A DNA stretch of 64,000 bases from Candidatus Omnitrophota bacterium (GCA_023819255.1 JAMWBU010000003.1:1-64000); one strand, 5' to 3'. Shown: positions 8,627 through 17,197, numbered from the stretch's first letter. Made by a program: numbers and translations. Notes: generated from the sequence alone by a model not told the origin.

Positions 8627-10406
8627 CATTGCTCCTTTCGGTTCTTGACAAAAATGGGTCAAGACTTTTTTGTGATGTCAGTTTAATGCATAAATTCATT
8701 TCTTCCAGTTCTTTTTCATAGTTCTGGTTGTTTTCAATTTTTTGTTTTATGGTTTCTTTCAGTTCTTTTACACGCTTTTCAAAAGATTTTCTGCACAAAA
8801 TTCCCACACAATCGTAAAATTCTTTTCTGATTAATTCAGGCTTTGAATCTGCTGTTTCCTTAAGAATCGCCTGTGTTAAAATGCTGACCTGTTCAGGGTC
8901 GTTCAACTTGTTCAAAAATTTTGAAATGTGCGCTTCAGAAACCTGCTCATTTAAACAGCAATCCATAACAGACCTCACAGAATCAGGCAAAAGGTCCATG
9001 CATCCAGAAATCTCCTTTGCCAGTTCAGGCTGACGAAGAAGAATCTTAATCAGGGTTTTTTCGGCATTGTCAACCGCATTGCGCTGAATCTCTCCTGTTA
9101 AGGGCTTTGCTACATTTTGAATTTTGGTTTTTTCTGAAATTCTTGACATCTGCTGCAACAGAATATCGCCTTCGATGCCTGTCATTTTTGCCAGCTGCTT
9201 GATCCTTAGGGACCTTTCAATCTCATCAGGAATGTTTTTTATCAATTTCAATATCTCTTCAACAAGTTTAGCACGCCCCTTAGGATCTTCTATCGAGTAC
9301 TTTTGACTTTCTATGTAAAAAGCAAAATCCACAAAATCCCTTGATTGATTGAGCAATTTTTTTAATGCATCAGCACCATAATTATCAATAAAATCTTCAG
9401 GATCAAAACCCGCAGGCAACACGCCTATTTTGACCTCAAAACCCCCGGCAATGATGGTTTCAAGACTGCGAAACGCAGCCGCTGTTCCTGCTGAATCAGA
9501 ATCAAAAACCAGCAGTACCCTGCTTGTCCATCTTTTCAGAAGCCTCAGATGATTTTCTGTAAGAGAGGTTCCAAGAGGAGCAATTGTATTTTCAAAACCC
9601 GCCATATGCATCTTTATAAGATCGAAATATCCTTCAACAATAATAGCGAATCCAGAATTTTTTATCTTTTCTTTCGCCCAGTTCAAGCCGTAGAAAAGAC
9701 TTCCTTTTTTGAAAACATAGCTTTCGGGCGTGTTCAAATACTTTGGTTGTTGTTGTTCTTCGAGAGCCCTTGCGCCAAATCCAGCAATATTGTTCTGATG
9801 GTCAAAAATCGGTATTGTCACTCTATGTTTGAAAACATCCGTATAAACATCGTCCTTTTTTACAATAAGTTTTGCCTGTTCGAAATCGGAAATTTTCAGT
9901 TTCTTATCCATTAAAAAGGCTACAAGCCTTCCTCCTGATGGAGCGTATCCAAGCCCGAACTTCTTACGTTGAATCTGACTTATTCCCCGTTTCTCAAGAA
10001 AATCGACAGCAATATCCCCTGAACTTGATTCAAGGAACAATGAAAAAAATTCCTGCGCGATTTTATTTGCCTCAAAAATCGTCTTTTTTATCGCCTGTTT
10101 TTCATCATTGATTGTGTCAGGATAAATCCTTACTCCCGCCATTTCTGCCGCCATCCTTGCAGCTTCGGCAAAATCAATATTTTCCATTTTCATCAAAAAT
10201 GTGATTATGTTTCCGCCAACGCCACATCCAAAACAATGGAAGATTTGCTTCTCTGAACTTACAAAAAATGAAGGAGTTTTTTCAGGATGAAAAGGACATA
10301 GTCCCCTGTGACTTCTTCCAGATTTTTTCAGATGCACATATCTGGAAACCACCTCCACTATATCAAGTTTTTCAATTATCTCGTCAATCTTTTCAGCAGT
10401 TAACAT
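8613..10406 (-). CDS. dnaG: DNA primase
   Basis: A 597-residue bacterial primase, which makes RNA primers at the replication fork. The N-terminal zinc-binding domain has ligands C37, H40, C58 and C61 (CPFHPEKTPSFF and FHCFGCGVGG). The catalytic core has GFGARAL near 210 and a TOPRIM domain with VEGYFD (257-262) and DSDSAG (302-307). A divergent C-terminal helicase-binding region follows. The length is normal. It leads the dnaG-rpoD operon and is transcribed divergently from lepB, behind a promoter with TTGACA at -35. Confidence 0.97.
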   Translation of the reverse strand: MLTAEKIDEIIEKLDIVEVVSRYVHLKKSGRSHRGLCPFHPEKTPSFFVSSEKQIFHCFGCGVGGNIITFLMKMENIDFAEAARMAAEMAGVRIYPDTINDEKQAIKKTIFEANKIAQEFFSLFLESSSGDIAVDFLEKRGISQIQRKKFGLGYAPSGGRLVAFLMDKKLKISDFEQAKLIVKKDDVYTDVFKHRVTIPIFDHQNNIAGFGARALEEQQQPKYLNTPESYVFKKGSLFYGLNWAKEKIKNSGFAIIVEGYFDLIKMHMAGFENTIAPLGTSLTENHLRLLKRWTSRVLLVFDSDSAGTAAAFRSLETIIAGGFEVKIGVLPAGFDPEDFIDNYGADALKKLLNQSRDFVDFAFYIESQKYSIEDPKGRAKLVEEILKLIKNIPDEIERSLRIKQLAKMTGIEGDILLQQMSRISEKTKIQNVAKPLTGEIQRNAVDNAEKTLIKILLRQPELAKEISGCMDLLPDSVRSVMDCCLNEQVSEAHISKFLNKLNDPEQVSILTQAILKETADSKPELIRKEFYDCVGILCRKSFEKRVKELKETIKQKIENNQNYEKELEEMNLCIKLTSQKSLDPFLSRTERSNDGEK

Positions 10407-10479
10407 ATTTGAAAGAAAATCCCCTCTATTTGTTTCGCGATCTAAAATAACCAGGTTTTTCTGGATTCGCTTTTTTATA

Positions 10480-10509
10480 GTATTACCTTTCAGGTTGGCC
10501 GTGTGTCAA
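10480..10509 (-). promoter_or_regulatory. dnaG-rpoD operon promoter
   Basis: On the minus strand there is a perfect TTGACA -35 (10504-10509), an 18-base spacer and TAATAC as the -10 (10480-10485). An alternative -10 (TACTAT) overlaps it. The leader to the dnaG ATG would be about 66 bases. Confidence 0.55.
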
Positions 10510-10556
10510 GATATATTGAAAAAAGCTGAGTGTATCAAATAACTTTGCCTTAATTG

Positions 10557-10565
10557 TGCTATAAT
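10557..10565 (+). promoter_or_regulatory. Extended -10 promoter of lepB, probably leaderless
   Basis: TGCTATAAT is a perfect extended -10. Six bases separate it from the lepB ATG at 10572 and there is no Shine-Dalgarno sequence, so translation probably starts at the very 5' end of the transcript. Confidence 0.6.
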
Positions 10566-10571
10566 TAAAAT

Positions 10572-11066
10572 ATGATTTTCAGAACCATCAGATTGATTGT
10601 AAGCGCAGCGGTTCTTTTCCTTACTGGATATTATTTTGGCCTGCGTGGAATAAGATTCTACCAGGTTATATCAGAATCAATGTATCCAACGCTTCAGATC
10701 GGGGATCGTCTGATTGGTGAAAAATTTGAAAAACTTCATTACGGAGATATCGTCATACTTGATGATCCGATTGAAAAAAATAGTGTCATCATTAAACGAG
10801 TTGTTGGACTTGAAGGCGACATTATTGAGATAAGAAACAATGGTTATCTTTACAGAAACAGAGAAAAAGTTGAGGAACCATATATTGCTGAAAAAGCAAA
10901 ATATGTCGTCGAACCGGTAAAGTTAAAAAAAGGCGAGATCTTTGTTCTTGGAGACAACAGAAATAATAGCGCCGATAGCAGCATATGGGGACCTGTTGCT
11001 GTCGAATCTGTCCACGCTAAAATAAAATTCAGATACTGGCCTGTCAAAAGGTTTTCTCATTTATAA
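10572..11066 (+). CDS. lepB: Signal peptidase I
   Basis: A 164-residue type I signal peptidase, the membrane serine protease that removes signal peptides from Sec-exported proteins. A single N-terminal membrane segment covers about residues 6-20. The catalytic serine is S36 in SESMYPT, the general-base lysine is K75 in IIKRVVG, and the conserved box GDNRNNSADSSIWGPV follows. It is short, in the range of Gram-positive or mitochondrial-type enzymes with no second membrane segment. It is monocistronic and ends at a strong hairpin shared with the convergent HU gene. Confidence 0.95.
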   Translation: MIFRTIRLIVSAAVLFLTGYYFGLRGIRFYQVISESMYPTLQIGDRLIGEKFEKLHYGDIVILDDPIEKNSVIIKRVVGLEGDIIEIRNNGYLYRNREKVEEPYIAEKAKYVVEPVKLKKGEIFVLGDNRNNSADSSIWGPVAVESVHAKIKFRYWPVKRFSHL

Positions 11067-11070
11067 AAAG

Positions 11071-11098
11071 AGATACGGGCCAGAACTGGCCCGTATCT
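11071..11098. terminator. Hairpin terminator between lepB and HU
   Basis: A perfect 13-base inverted repeat, AGATACGGGCCAG then AA then CTGGCCCGTATCT. On the minus strand it is followed by CTTTTTAT, a good intrinsic terminator for HU. On the plus strand the trailing sequence is only moderately T-rich. It is the only convincing intrinsic terminator seen in the window. Confidence 0.85.
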
Positions 11099-11119
11099 TG
11101 ATCAAATTTAATTCCTGTG

Positions 11120-11389
11120 TTATTTAACCGCTGCCTTCAATTCAGAACCAGCTTTAAACACTGGAATATTCTTTGCTGGAATCTTGATTGTGGCGCCGGT
11201 TCTTGGATTGCGACCAGTGCGAGCTTTTCTCTTAACAACCTTGAATGTGCCAAAACCGACCAGAGTAACTGGCTTTCCTTTTTTCAAAGATGCCTTTATG
11301 CTGCTAACAACAGTATCCAACGCTGCTGCCGCTGCCTTTTTCGAACCCACCACCTTTGCTACTGCTTCTATCAATTCTCCTTTATTCAT
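11120..11389 (-). CDS. hup: HU-family DNA-binding protein
   Basis: An 89-residue histone-like protein that bends and compacts DNA as a dimer. It shows the whole HU fold: the N-terminal helices MNKGELIEAVAKVVG, the signature VGFGTFKVVKRKARTGRNP (about 44-62) that enters the minor groove, and KIPAKNIPVFKAGSELK at the C-terminus. It has an excellent ribosome-binding site (AAAGGAGGTGAG at 11395-11406) and the best sigma-70 promoter in the window, as expected for an abundant protein. HU rather than IHF is inferred from the general sequence. Confidence 0.95.
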   Translation of the reverse strand: MNKGELIEAVAKVVGSKKAAAAALDTVVSSIKASLKKGKPVTLVGFGTFKVVKRKARTGRNPRTGATIKIPAKNIPVFKAGSELKAAVK

Positions 11390-11422
11390 TCTTTCTCACC
11401 TCCTTTAATTTTTATTTTCATC

Positions 11423-11451
11423 AATATATCACTGGCTTTGCAACTTGTCAA
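11423..11451 (-). promoter_or_regulatory. Strong sigma-70 promoter of the HU gene
   Basis: On the minus strand: TTGACA (11446-11451), a 17-base spacer and TATATT (11423-11428), followed by a short leader with AAAGGAGGTGAG. This is near-consensus. Confidence 0.8.
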
Positions 11452-11464
11452 GTGCCTTTTGCTA

Positions 11465-11493
11465 TTGACTGATAAAGGTTTTCGAATTATTGT
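11465..11493 (+). promoter_or_regulatory. tilS promoter, probably leaderless
   Basis: TTGACT (11465-11470), a 17-base spacer and TATTGT (11488-11493), then six bases to the tilS ATG at 11500, with no Shine-Dalgarno sequence. It stands back to back with the HU promoter. Confidence 0.5.
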
Positions 11494-11499
11494 AATTGT

Positions 11500-12888
11500 A
11501 TGAACAAGGAAATACAACAGATTGTCGACATTGCAAGTTCAGAAATCCGCGCCATTATTGATTCCGGAGGAATTCTGTTTGCAGTTTCTGGCGGACCTGA
11601 CTCTGTTGCGCTTGTTGATGTATGCGCGAACAATATTTCGCAGGCGAAAGAAAAAATGCACATTGCCTACATACATCATGGCCTGAGGAAAAACGCTGAT
11701 AAGGAAATTTTGTTTGTCAAAAATCTCGCAAGAGGCTTAGCTGTGCCATTCCACTGCAAAAAAATTATGGTAAAACGCAAAAAAAACAGATCCCTTGAAG
11801 AACAGGCGCGAATAAAAAGGTACAAAGCCCTTGTCGAGATTGCCAGAAAATATGGCTGCAGCTCAATTGTTACAGGTCACACGCTTGATGATCAGGTTGA
11901 AACAGTTTTGCTTAATCTTGCAACAGGGACCGGACTGAAAGGCCTGTGTGGAATGCAATCAGTATCAAAAATTGACAGGGATTTAGTCCTTGTAAGACCT
12001 CTTCTTTCAATAACAAAAAAACAAATTCTCTCGTACCTTCAAGAGAGAAAAATCGAATATTTGTTTGATGAAAGCAATATTGATACAAGATTCAAAAGAA
12101 ACCTCATCCGCTATCAAATTTTGCCATTGTTTGAAAAAATCAATAAAGGAGTAAGGAAAAACATCTACCGAACATCCAGAATTCTTACAGATGATTTTGA
12201 CTGCATTGATACCCAATCAAGAAAAATTATTCAAAGAAAAGTCGCGAAAGGAAACGGGCTTGTAGAATTTCCCATAAAAAGTTTCTTGAGGATGCATATC
12301 TCTTTACAAAGATTTTTCCTGAGAAACATCTTGATGGAGCTTTGCAAACTTGACCATCCACCAAATTTTATGACGATTGAAAAAATAAGATTATCCATTA
12401 TTTCGCGCAAGAAAATTTTTGTTGATAAGCTCAAAATCTATTTGGGATTCAAAGAAGAAAAAGTAGTCCTGTATGAAAAAAAAACTTTTGAAATTCCCAT
12501 CGAAAAACCTGTGCCAATAAAAGTACCCGGAATAACAGAAATTGCCGGCTGTTTGGAAATCAGAACTGCTTTCAGAAGCTTTTCAAAAAAATTTTTGAAA
12601 AATCCAGACCCACTGATTGCTTATATAAACCCGGACAGGATTACTAACAGGCTTGTTGTAAGAAAACCGGAGAAAAATATGAGCTTCGTGCCCCTTGGAA
12701 TGGGGAAAAAAATCAGTCTCAAAAAATACTGGAAAACACACAAGAAAAAAATTAGCTCCTTCATTGAATTCCCGCTTGTCGTCGAGGATAGCGGTGAGAT
12801 TGTGTGGGTCGCTGGAGGTCATATCTCTCAACAATATGCTATATCGAAAGAAACCTGTGTGCTTGAAATAACCGCAAGGAAGAAGTAA
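11500..12888 (+). CDS. tilS: tRNA(Ile)-lysidine synthetase
   Basis: A 462-residue enzyme that ligates lysine to C34 of tRNA-Ile (CAU), so that AUA is read as isoleucine. The N-terminal PP-loop ATP pyrophosphatase motif is SGGPDS (30-35), followed by IHHGLRKNADKE, GHTLDDQVETVLLNLATGTG and RPLLSITKKQI, all diagnostic of TilS. The C-terminal TilS-C domain ends with PLVVEDSGEIVWVAGGHI. The start lies directly behind a -35/-10 pair and lacks a Shine-Dalgarno sequence. Confidence 0.95.
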   Translation: MNKEIQQIVDIASSEIRAIIDSGGILFAVSGGPDSVALVDVCANNISQAKEKMHIAYIHHGLRKNADKEILFVKNLARGLAVPFHCKKIMVKRKKNRSLEEQARIKRYKALVEIARKYGCSSIVTGHTLDDQVETVLLNLATGTGLKGLCGMQSVSKIDRDLVLVRPLLSITKKQILSYLQERKIEYLFDESNIDTRFKRNLIRYQILPLFEKINKGVRKNIYRTSRILTDDFDCIDTQSRKIIQRKVAKGNGLVEFPIKSFLRMHISLQRFFLRNILMELCKLDHPPNFMTIEKIRLSIISRKKIFVDKLKIYLGFKEEKVVLYEKKTFEIPIEKPVPIKVPGITEIAGCLEIRTAFRSFSKKFLKNPDPLIAYINPDRITNRLVVRKPEKNMSFVPLGMGKKISLKKYWKTHKKKISSFIEFPLVVEDSGEIVWVAGGHISQQYAISKETCVLEITARKK

Positions 12889-13009
12889 AATATAAAAAAG
12901 CGGTTAAAACTTTTTTCATTTGTAAAAAAGGGTTATCTGGTTCAAGGGTTTATCAGGCTTCCAGTAAGTTTCCCATAGAGCCCGAAATTTCTAAAAGATA
13001 TGAAAAAAA

Positions 13010-14113
13010 ATGAGATACAGAGAATTCGGTAATACACCTTATTATGTCTCAATGCTGGGTTTTGGCGCGATGAGATTGCCACATCTTCCCGATGGCACAG
13101 TTGATTTTGACAGGTCAACTCAATTAATAAAATACGCAATTGAGCATGGAGTAAATTTTATTGACTCGCACCATTTTTATCATAATGGGCAGAGTGAACA
13201 GGCAATAGGAATGGCAATAAAAGGCTTTCCGAGGGAAAAACTAATAATTCAGACAAAAATCGGAATGTACAATAACTACACAGATGATCAATGCTGGAAA
13301 CTTCTCGAAACAGCCCTTAAAAAACTGGGTACCGACTACATTGATTTTTATCTGACCCACAGTCTGAGATGGGAAACCTATCTGCAACACAACAGGCAAT
13401 TTATGAATTTCACTCAAAAAGCGCTTGATCAAAAATTAATTCGCTATACTGGATTTTCTGTTCATGATTCGCTTGAAAACATAAAAAAAATTATCAGTAC
13501 TGGCGAATTTTCCACAATGACAGTGCAATACAACATTTTATATAGAGAAAGCGAAGAAGCGATTGCACTGGCGCACGAAAAAGGAATGGGCGTTGTCGTA
13601 ATGGGACCTGTTGGGGGTGGGACATTTGGCAATCCTGCTGAAGAGCTCACGCAATGGCTGGAAAAGAAAATCGAAAGCACAGCAAGCCTGGCGCTGAGAT
13701 TTGTCCTTTCTAACCCTAATGTTAGTGTTGCTATTTCAGGCATGAACGCAATTGAACAGGTTATTGAAAACATAGAAACAGTCAGTAACTTTGTACCTCT
13801 GGATAGCGATGATATCAAAAAACTTGACGCAATTATAGAAACAAGAAAAAAACTCCTGAATCTTTACTGCACAGGGTGCAAGTACTGTATGCCATGTCAG
13901 CATGGCGTTAATATTCCTGGCAACTTCAACTGGTATAATGTGGCAAATGTTTATGGAGTAAAAAAGAGATCCGAAGAAAAGTATTTTTCGATGAAGCCTG
14001 AAGAAAGGGCTTCATCCTGCGCACAGTGTGGCGAGTGTGAATCAAAATGTCCCCAGAAAATACCAATAAGGGAAAAATTGAAAGAAGTTTCAGATTATTT
14101 TGAGAAAAAATGA
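13010..14113 (+). CDS. Aldo/keto reductase with C-terminal 4Fe-4S domain
   Basis: A 367-residue protein of the aldo/keto reductase family with the tetrad D52, Y57 (HHFYHNG), K83 (QTKIG) and H117 (YLTHSL), so NAD(P)H-dependent carbonyl reduction is plausible. The C-terminal third has two cysteine clusters, CTGCKYCMPCQHGVNIP and SCAQCGECESKCPQKIP, typical of the ferredoxin-like extension in anaerobe AKRs. The ATG at 13010 gives the family's usual MRYREFGNT opening, and a preceding ATG is out of frame. It is translationally coupled (ATGA) to the PPC-domain gene. The physiological substrate is unknown. Confidence 0.9.
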   Translation: MRYREFGNTPYYVSMLGFGAMRLPHLPDGTVDFDRSTQLIKYAIEHGVNFIDSHHFYHNGQSEQAIGMAIKGFPREKLIIQTKIGMYNNYTDDQCWKLLETALKKLGTDYIDFYLTHSLRWETYLQHNRQFMNFTQKALDQKLIRYTGFSVHDSLENIKKIISTGEFSTMTVQYNILYRESEEAIALAHEKGMGVVVMGPVGGGTFGNPAEELTQWLEKKIESTASLALRFVLSNPNVSVAISGMNAIEQVIENIETVSNFVPLDSDDIKKLDAIIETRKKLLNLYCTGCKYCMPCQHGVNIPGNFNWYNVANVYGVKKRSEEKYFSMKPEERASSCAQCGECESKCPQKIPIREKLKEVSDYFEKK

Positions 14114-14550
14114 AATTCAGCCAGGCGAAGATAAAAAGAGTGTTTGTTATAAGGTTGGAAGATAAAGAAAAACTTCCTGACGCAATTGAAGATTTTGCAA
14201 AAAAACATAAAATCCTGCGCGCAATCTGTATAATGATAGGCGGGATAGGAAGCGGAAAACTTGTGTCTGGACCGGAAAAAGCTAATGTTTTCCCGGTCAG
14301 GCCAATTTTGAAAAATATCTATGGAACAAGCGAAATTCTCGGAACAGGAACCCTTTTCCCGGATGAAAACAACAACCCAAAACTTCATATGCATGCCGCA
14401 ACAGGAAGAAAGAATAAAACCCTTGTCGGTTGCATCAGACCCGGAATAAAAGTATGGAAAATACTGGAGTTTATTATTCTTGAGATTGTTGAATCGAAAG
14501 CAACTCGCATTAAAGATAAAGAAGCAGGGTTTTCTGTCCTCGAGCCCTGA
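14110..14550 (+). CDS. PPC (DUF296) domain protein
   Basis: A 146-residue single-domain protein of the PPC/DUF296 family, which in bacteria is a small trimeric protein of unsettled function and in plants is joined to AT-hook motifs. The hallmark histidine motif LHMHAATGR is present, and GGIGSG and ILGTGTLFPDENNNPKLHMH match the family core. It overlaps the AKR stop codon by four bases. The stop codon directly abuts the stop of the convergent URO-D gene, with no spacer. Confidence 0.85.
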   Translation: MKFSQAKIKRVFVIRLEDKEKLPDAIEDFAKKHKILRAICIMIGGIGSGKLVSGPEKANVFPVRPILKNIYGTSEILGTGTLFPDENNNPKLHMHAATGRKNKTLVGCIRPGIKVWKILEFIILEIVESKATRIKDKEAGFSVLEP

Positions 14551-15636
14551 TTACGAAATAAGCTTGCTCACCATCTCAACCCTTTCAAAATCAGCGTTTG
14601 GAGGAACATTATCGCCCATTCCTAAAATAAAACACCTTCTCTCTTTCAAAGGGACTATCACCTCATTGATATATCTGACAAAATCCTCTCTTGTGCCTCC
14701 TTCTTCGCAGACCATCACTGATGGAATCCCACCCTGCAAAACAACCCTGCCGTCAAGAATATCCAAAGCTTCTTTCAGGGTAATCTTTGCCATAGGGGCA
14801 GTAACTATTGCCTCAACAACATCCAGTCCGCAGCCAGGAACAAGAGGAAGTAAATTTTCAGTTCTTCCACACCAGTGCCCTTCAAAAATCTTGCCTTTTT
14901 CAGAAAGGATTTTTTTGCATTCTTGATAGTAAGGAATCGCATATTCTTTGAATATCGCCGGGGTTATCATTACGCCGTCCATATTATCGCCTGTCGCAAT
15001 TACATCAGCGTATCCATCGGCAAGAATTTTAATTGCTTCAAGATACTTCTTAAAATAAACATCAAGCAGCCGGTCAACCTCTTCTCTGTAATCAAACCAG
15101 AGATAGAACGCATTTATGTAACCAGCGTCAATCTTTGCAAATTGAATAAAAGGCACTGAAAAACATCCATTGAGAACAACTCCATCATCTTTTGTTTCTT
15201 CAAGCGCCTTTATGGTTGACTGGTAATCAGGTTCGAAATATGTTGCCTCTGAAATATATTTCATAACCCGGATGTCATCGCGTGTCTTAATGAAATGCTC
15301 TGAAAGATGCTTTGAGCGATGTTCTCCTTCAGTTTTTTTATACATATTCCATACTGTGCCAGCCGGGGTGCTTATTTCTGTTATTGAGCCTTCTTCTGTA
15401 TCCTGGTGCTTGAATACCACACTTTTATCATAGACAGATTTTATTCCTGTTTGCCTGTTCCAGATGTATCCACCTATAGTTCTTACAATATCGTTTCTGC
15501 TCATACTCCTGTATTTTTCTGGTAGTGTACCTTCAGCAGTATTAACCTTTAACCAGTAGTCAAAATTAGGCGCCCAGACAAGGCAATCCACTTTTTCTTT
15601 TCTCAATGCTCTGAGATATCTTTCCCTTTTTGTCAT
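14551..15636 (-). CDS. URO-D family protein (second copy)
   Basis: A 361-residue URO-D-fold protein starting MTKRERYLRALRKEKVD, a typical opening. It has EGHWCGRTENLLPLVPGCG, again with the H-x-C-G ligand motif, and ILDGRVVLQGGIPSV near the C-terminus. The start at 15636 was chosen for GAGAGGAAAT just upstream, while the frame opens 17 codons earlier. It is transcribed alone, divergently from rpmA, with a long inverted repeat in the shared upstream region. As with the other copies, HemE function is unlikely and the substrate is unknown. Confidence 0.85.
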   Translation of the reverse strand: MTKRERYLRALRKEKVDCLVWAPNFDYWLKVNTAEGTLPEKYRSMSRNDIVRTIGGYIWNRQTGIKSVYDKSVVFKHQDTEEGSITEISTPAGTVWNMYKKTEGEHRSKHLSEHFIKTRDDIRVMKYISEATYFEPDYQSTIKALEETKDDGVVLNGCFSVPFIQFAKIDAGYINAFYLWFDYREEVDRLLDVYFKKYLEAIKILADGYADVIATGDNMDGVMITPAIFKEYAIPYYQECKKILSEKGKIFEGHWCGRTENLLPLVPGCGLDVVEAIVTAPMAKITLKEALDILDGRVVLQGGIPSVMVCEEGGTREDFVRYINEVIVPLKERRCFILGMGDNVPPNADFERVEMVSKLIS

Positions 15637-15660
15637 ATTTCCTCTCTGTTTTGTTTTTTT

Positions 15661-15666
15661 ATTATA
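15661..15666 (-). promoter_or_regulatory. -10 of the second URO-D gene
   Basis: TATAAT on the minus strand, about 25 bases before the start codon. The expected -35 position falls inside the inverted repeat at 15678-15715 and has no good -35 match, compatible with regulated expression. Confidence 0.5.
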
Positions 15667-15677
15667 CACGCAGCGTG

Positions 15678-15715
15678 AATCCTGCAAGATGAGAAATTCT
15701 CTGTCTTACAGGATT
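15678..15715. repeat. 38-base imperfect inverted repeat, candidate operator
   Basis: AATCCTG, one unpaired base, AAGA, then GAGAA-A-TTCTC at the centre, then TCTT, one unpaired base and CAGGATT. The arms match at nearly every position. It covers the -35 zone of the minus-strand URO-D gene and touches the rpmA -35 (15715-15720). It could be a protein-binding operator, or a hairpin in a longer transcript. Confidence 0.55.
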
Positions 15716-15743
15716 TGACCGGCGTCAAAGTTTATGATACCAT
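15715..15743 (+). promoter_or_regulatory. rpmA promoter, probably leaderless
   Basis: TTGACC (15715-15720), a 17-base spacer and TACCAT (15738-15743) with an extended TGA before it. Eight bases follow to the rpmA ATG at 15752, which has no Shine-Dalgarno sequence. Confidence 0.45.
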
Positions 15744-15751
15744 AAAATATT

Positions 15752-16000
15752 ATGGGAAGAAAAAAACAGGGAAACGGCAGGGATTCAAATCCCAAACGCC
15801 GTGGAGTAAAAATTTTTGAAGGCCAGTTTGTAAAGCCGGGCAATATCATAGTGCGGCAGAAAGGCACCCATTTTGTTCCCGGGCCTGGAACTTATATCGG
15901 CTCCGATTGTACGATTCACGCTGCAAAAGAAGGAATGGTTGTCTTTGGCACAAGCAAAGGCAAGAAACTTGTCAGTGTCATCAGCCAACCCCTCACATGA
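15752..16000 (+). CDS. rpmA: 50S ribosomal protein L27, short N-terminus
   Basis: An 82-residue L27, which sits at the peptidyl-transferase centre of the large subunit. The segments [20 protein letters not shown] and [15 protein letters not shown] are diagnostic. The N-terminal tail reads MGRKKQG before NGRDS, about five residues shorter than the usual MAHKKGGGSSK form, with Gly-Arg in place of Ala-His. The normal upstream partner rplU (L21) is absent. The stop overlaps the acpS start (ATGA), so L27 heads a run into acpS, nnrD and glycan genes. Confidence 0.93.
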   Translation: MGRKKQGNGRDSNPKRRGVKIFEGQFVKPGNIIVRQKGTHFVPGPGTYIGSDCTIHAAKEGMVVFGTSKGKKLVSVISQPLT

Positions 16001-16383
16001 TATCAGCCGGCTTTGAATGTATTGATGCGAAAAAAATTGCAGTTCTGCTTGAAAAACCAGATGAACTGAGCCGATTTTTTCTGGCATCTGAGATTGAATA
16101 CTGCGCTTCTTATAAAGATAGGAATGTTCGTATGGCAGGCTGTCTTGCCGCTAAATTCGCATTCATAAAAGCATCTTCGTCTTTTAAACCACCTGACATC
16201 AATAAAATTAGAATAATCCATACAAAATCAGGAAAGCCATCAGTCATTGTTGATAAGAAATATCTGGAAGAATACTCAATATCGGTTTCAATATCCCACA
16301 CAAGATCGATTGCAGTCGCATTATGCGTTATTTCAAAAAATGGAAAGATTCCATCTACCCCCAAGAAAAAAAGATACGCATAA
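15997..16383 (+). CDS. acpS: Holo-[acyl-carrier-protein] synthase
   Basis: A 128-residue phosphopantetheinyl transferase of the AcpS type, which activates acyl carrier protein. The N-terminal metal-binding strand reads [11 protein letters not shown] (normally GIDIVEI), then [23 protein letters not shown] (the R-x-AxK-A helix region) and [14 protein letters not shown] at the C-terminus. It is divergent: the first motif is altered and the arginine of the usual GRFAAKEA helix is replaced. The ATG overlaps the rpmA stop, and the 3' end overlaps nnrD by 44 bases, an arrangement (acpS before nnrD) common in bacteria and supportive of the call. Confidence 0.85.
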   Translation: MISAGFECIDAKKIAVLLEKPDELSRFFLASEIEYCASYKDRNVRMAGCLAAKFAFIKASSSFKPPDINKIRIIHTKSGKPSVIVDKKYLEEYSISVSISHTRSIAVALCVISKNGKIPSTPKKKRYA

Positions 16384-17197
16384 AGGTACTTATGGCCATC
16401 TATTTGTCATAGGTGGTTCTCCCGGCTTGACAGGTGCAGTTTGTCTGGCGTGTCTTTCAGCTTTGAGAACAGGCTGTGGTATGGTTACTGCTGGAGTTCC
16501 TGAATCTCTCAATGATATTTTTGAGGTAAAGCTTACTGAAGTAATGACAAAACCACTATCTGAATCCGGAAGAAAAACCATCGGGATTCTTGCGGTTGAA
16601 AAGTGCCTTGAATTCATTGAAAAGACCGCAGATGGCGTTGTTATAGGTCCGGGAATTTCTACAGAATCTGGCACAGAAGAATTTTTCAGGCAGCTTTTGC
16701 CAGAAATAAAAAAACCCGTGGTCATAGATGCTGATGGACTTAAACTTCTTGCAAAAAACCTTGACATCCTTAAAAAGGTGGAAAAAAATTTAGTTCTCAC
16801 GCCTCATCCAGGAGAGATGTCTCATTTAACAGGATTATCAATCGCCCAAATTCAAGAAAACCGGAAAAATATCGCCATCGAGTTTGCAAAGAAATACAAG
16901 GTGATTATGGTTTTGAAAGGAAATAAAACAGTTGTTACAGATGGCCAAAGCTTTTATATAAACAAAACCGGAAATCCTGGAATGGCAACAGCAGGCAGCG
17001 GTGATGTTCTTTCTGGAATTATTGGTTCGCTTATCGTTCAGGGGCTTACTCCTTATGAAAGCGCAAAAATTGGCGTATATCTGCACGGACTTGCAGGTGA
17101 CCTTGCGGCAAAAAAATTAGGCCAGTATTCCCTGATTGCCGGAGATATTATTGATTTTCTTCCTGTGGCTATAAGAAAGATTGAGCAGAAAAAATAA
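16340..17197 (+). CDS. nnrD: ADP-dependent (S)-NAD(P)H-hydrate dehydratase
   Basis: A 285-residue ribokinase-like enzyme that repairs hydrated NADH and NADPH. Diagnostic motifs are GTYGHLFVIGGSPGLTGA near the N-terminus, GVVIGPGIS, VVIDADGL, LTPHPGEMSHLTG and the nucleotide site NPGMATAGSGDVLSGIIG. It is a stand-alone dehydratase, since the NnrE epimerase domain usually fused to it is absent. The ATG at 16340 fits the family N-terminus, while an upstream in-frame start would lie deep in acpS. GH78 follows after 11 bases. Confidence 0.92.
   Translation: MERFHLPPRKKDTHKGTYGHLFVIGGSPGLTGAVCLACLSALRTGCGMVTAGVPESLNDIFEVKLTEVMTKPLSESGRKTIGILAVEKCLEFIEKTADGVVIGPGISTESGTEEFFRQLLPEIKKPVVIDADGLKLLAKNLDILKKVEKNLVLTPHPGEMSHLTGLSIAQIQENRKNIAIEFAKKYKVIMVLKGNKTVVTDGQSFYINKTGNPGMATAGSGDVLSGIIGSLIVQGLTPYESAKIGVYLHGLAGDLAAKKLGQYSLIAGDIIDFLPVAIRKIEQKK

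Noticed and set aside
10451-10464. Small hairpin CCAG-GTTTTT-CTGG upstream of dnaG as a regulatory element
   Set aside because: A four-base stem is too short to support a terminator or attenuator, and no leader peptide or riboswitch feature accompanies it.
12893-12917. AAAAAAG/CTTTTTT inverted repeat after tilS as an intrinsic terminator
   Set aside because: The stem is almost entirely A-T with a nine-base loop and would be too unstable. A tilS terminator cannot be claimed.
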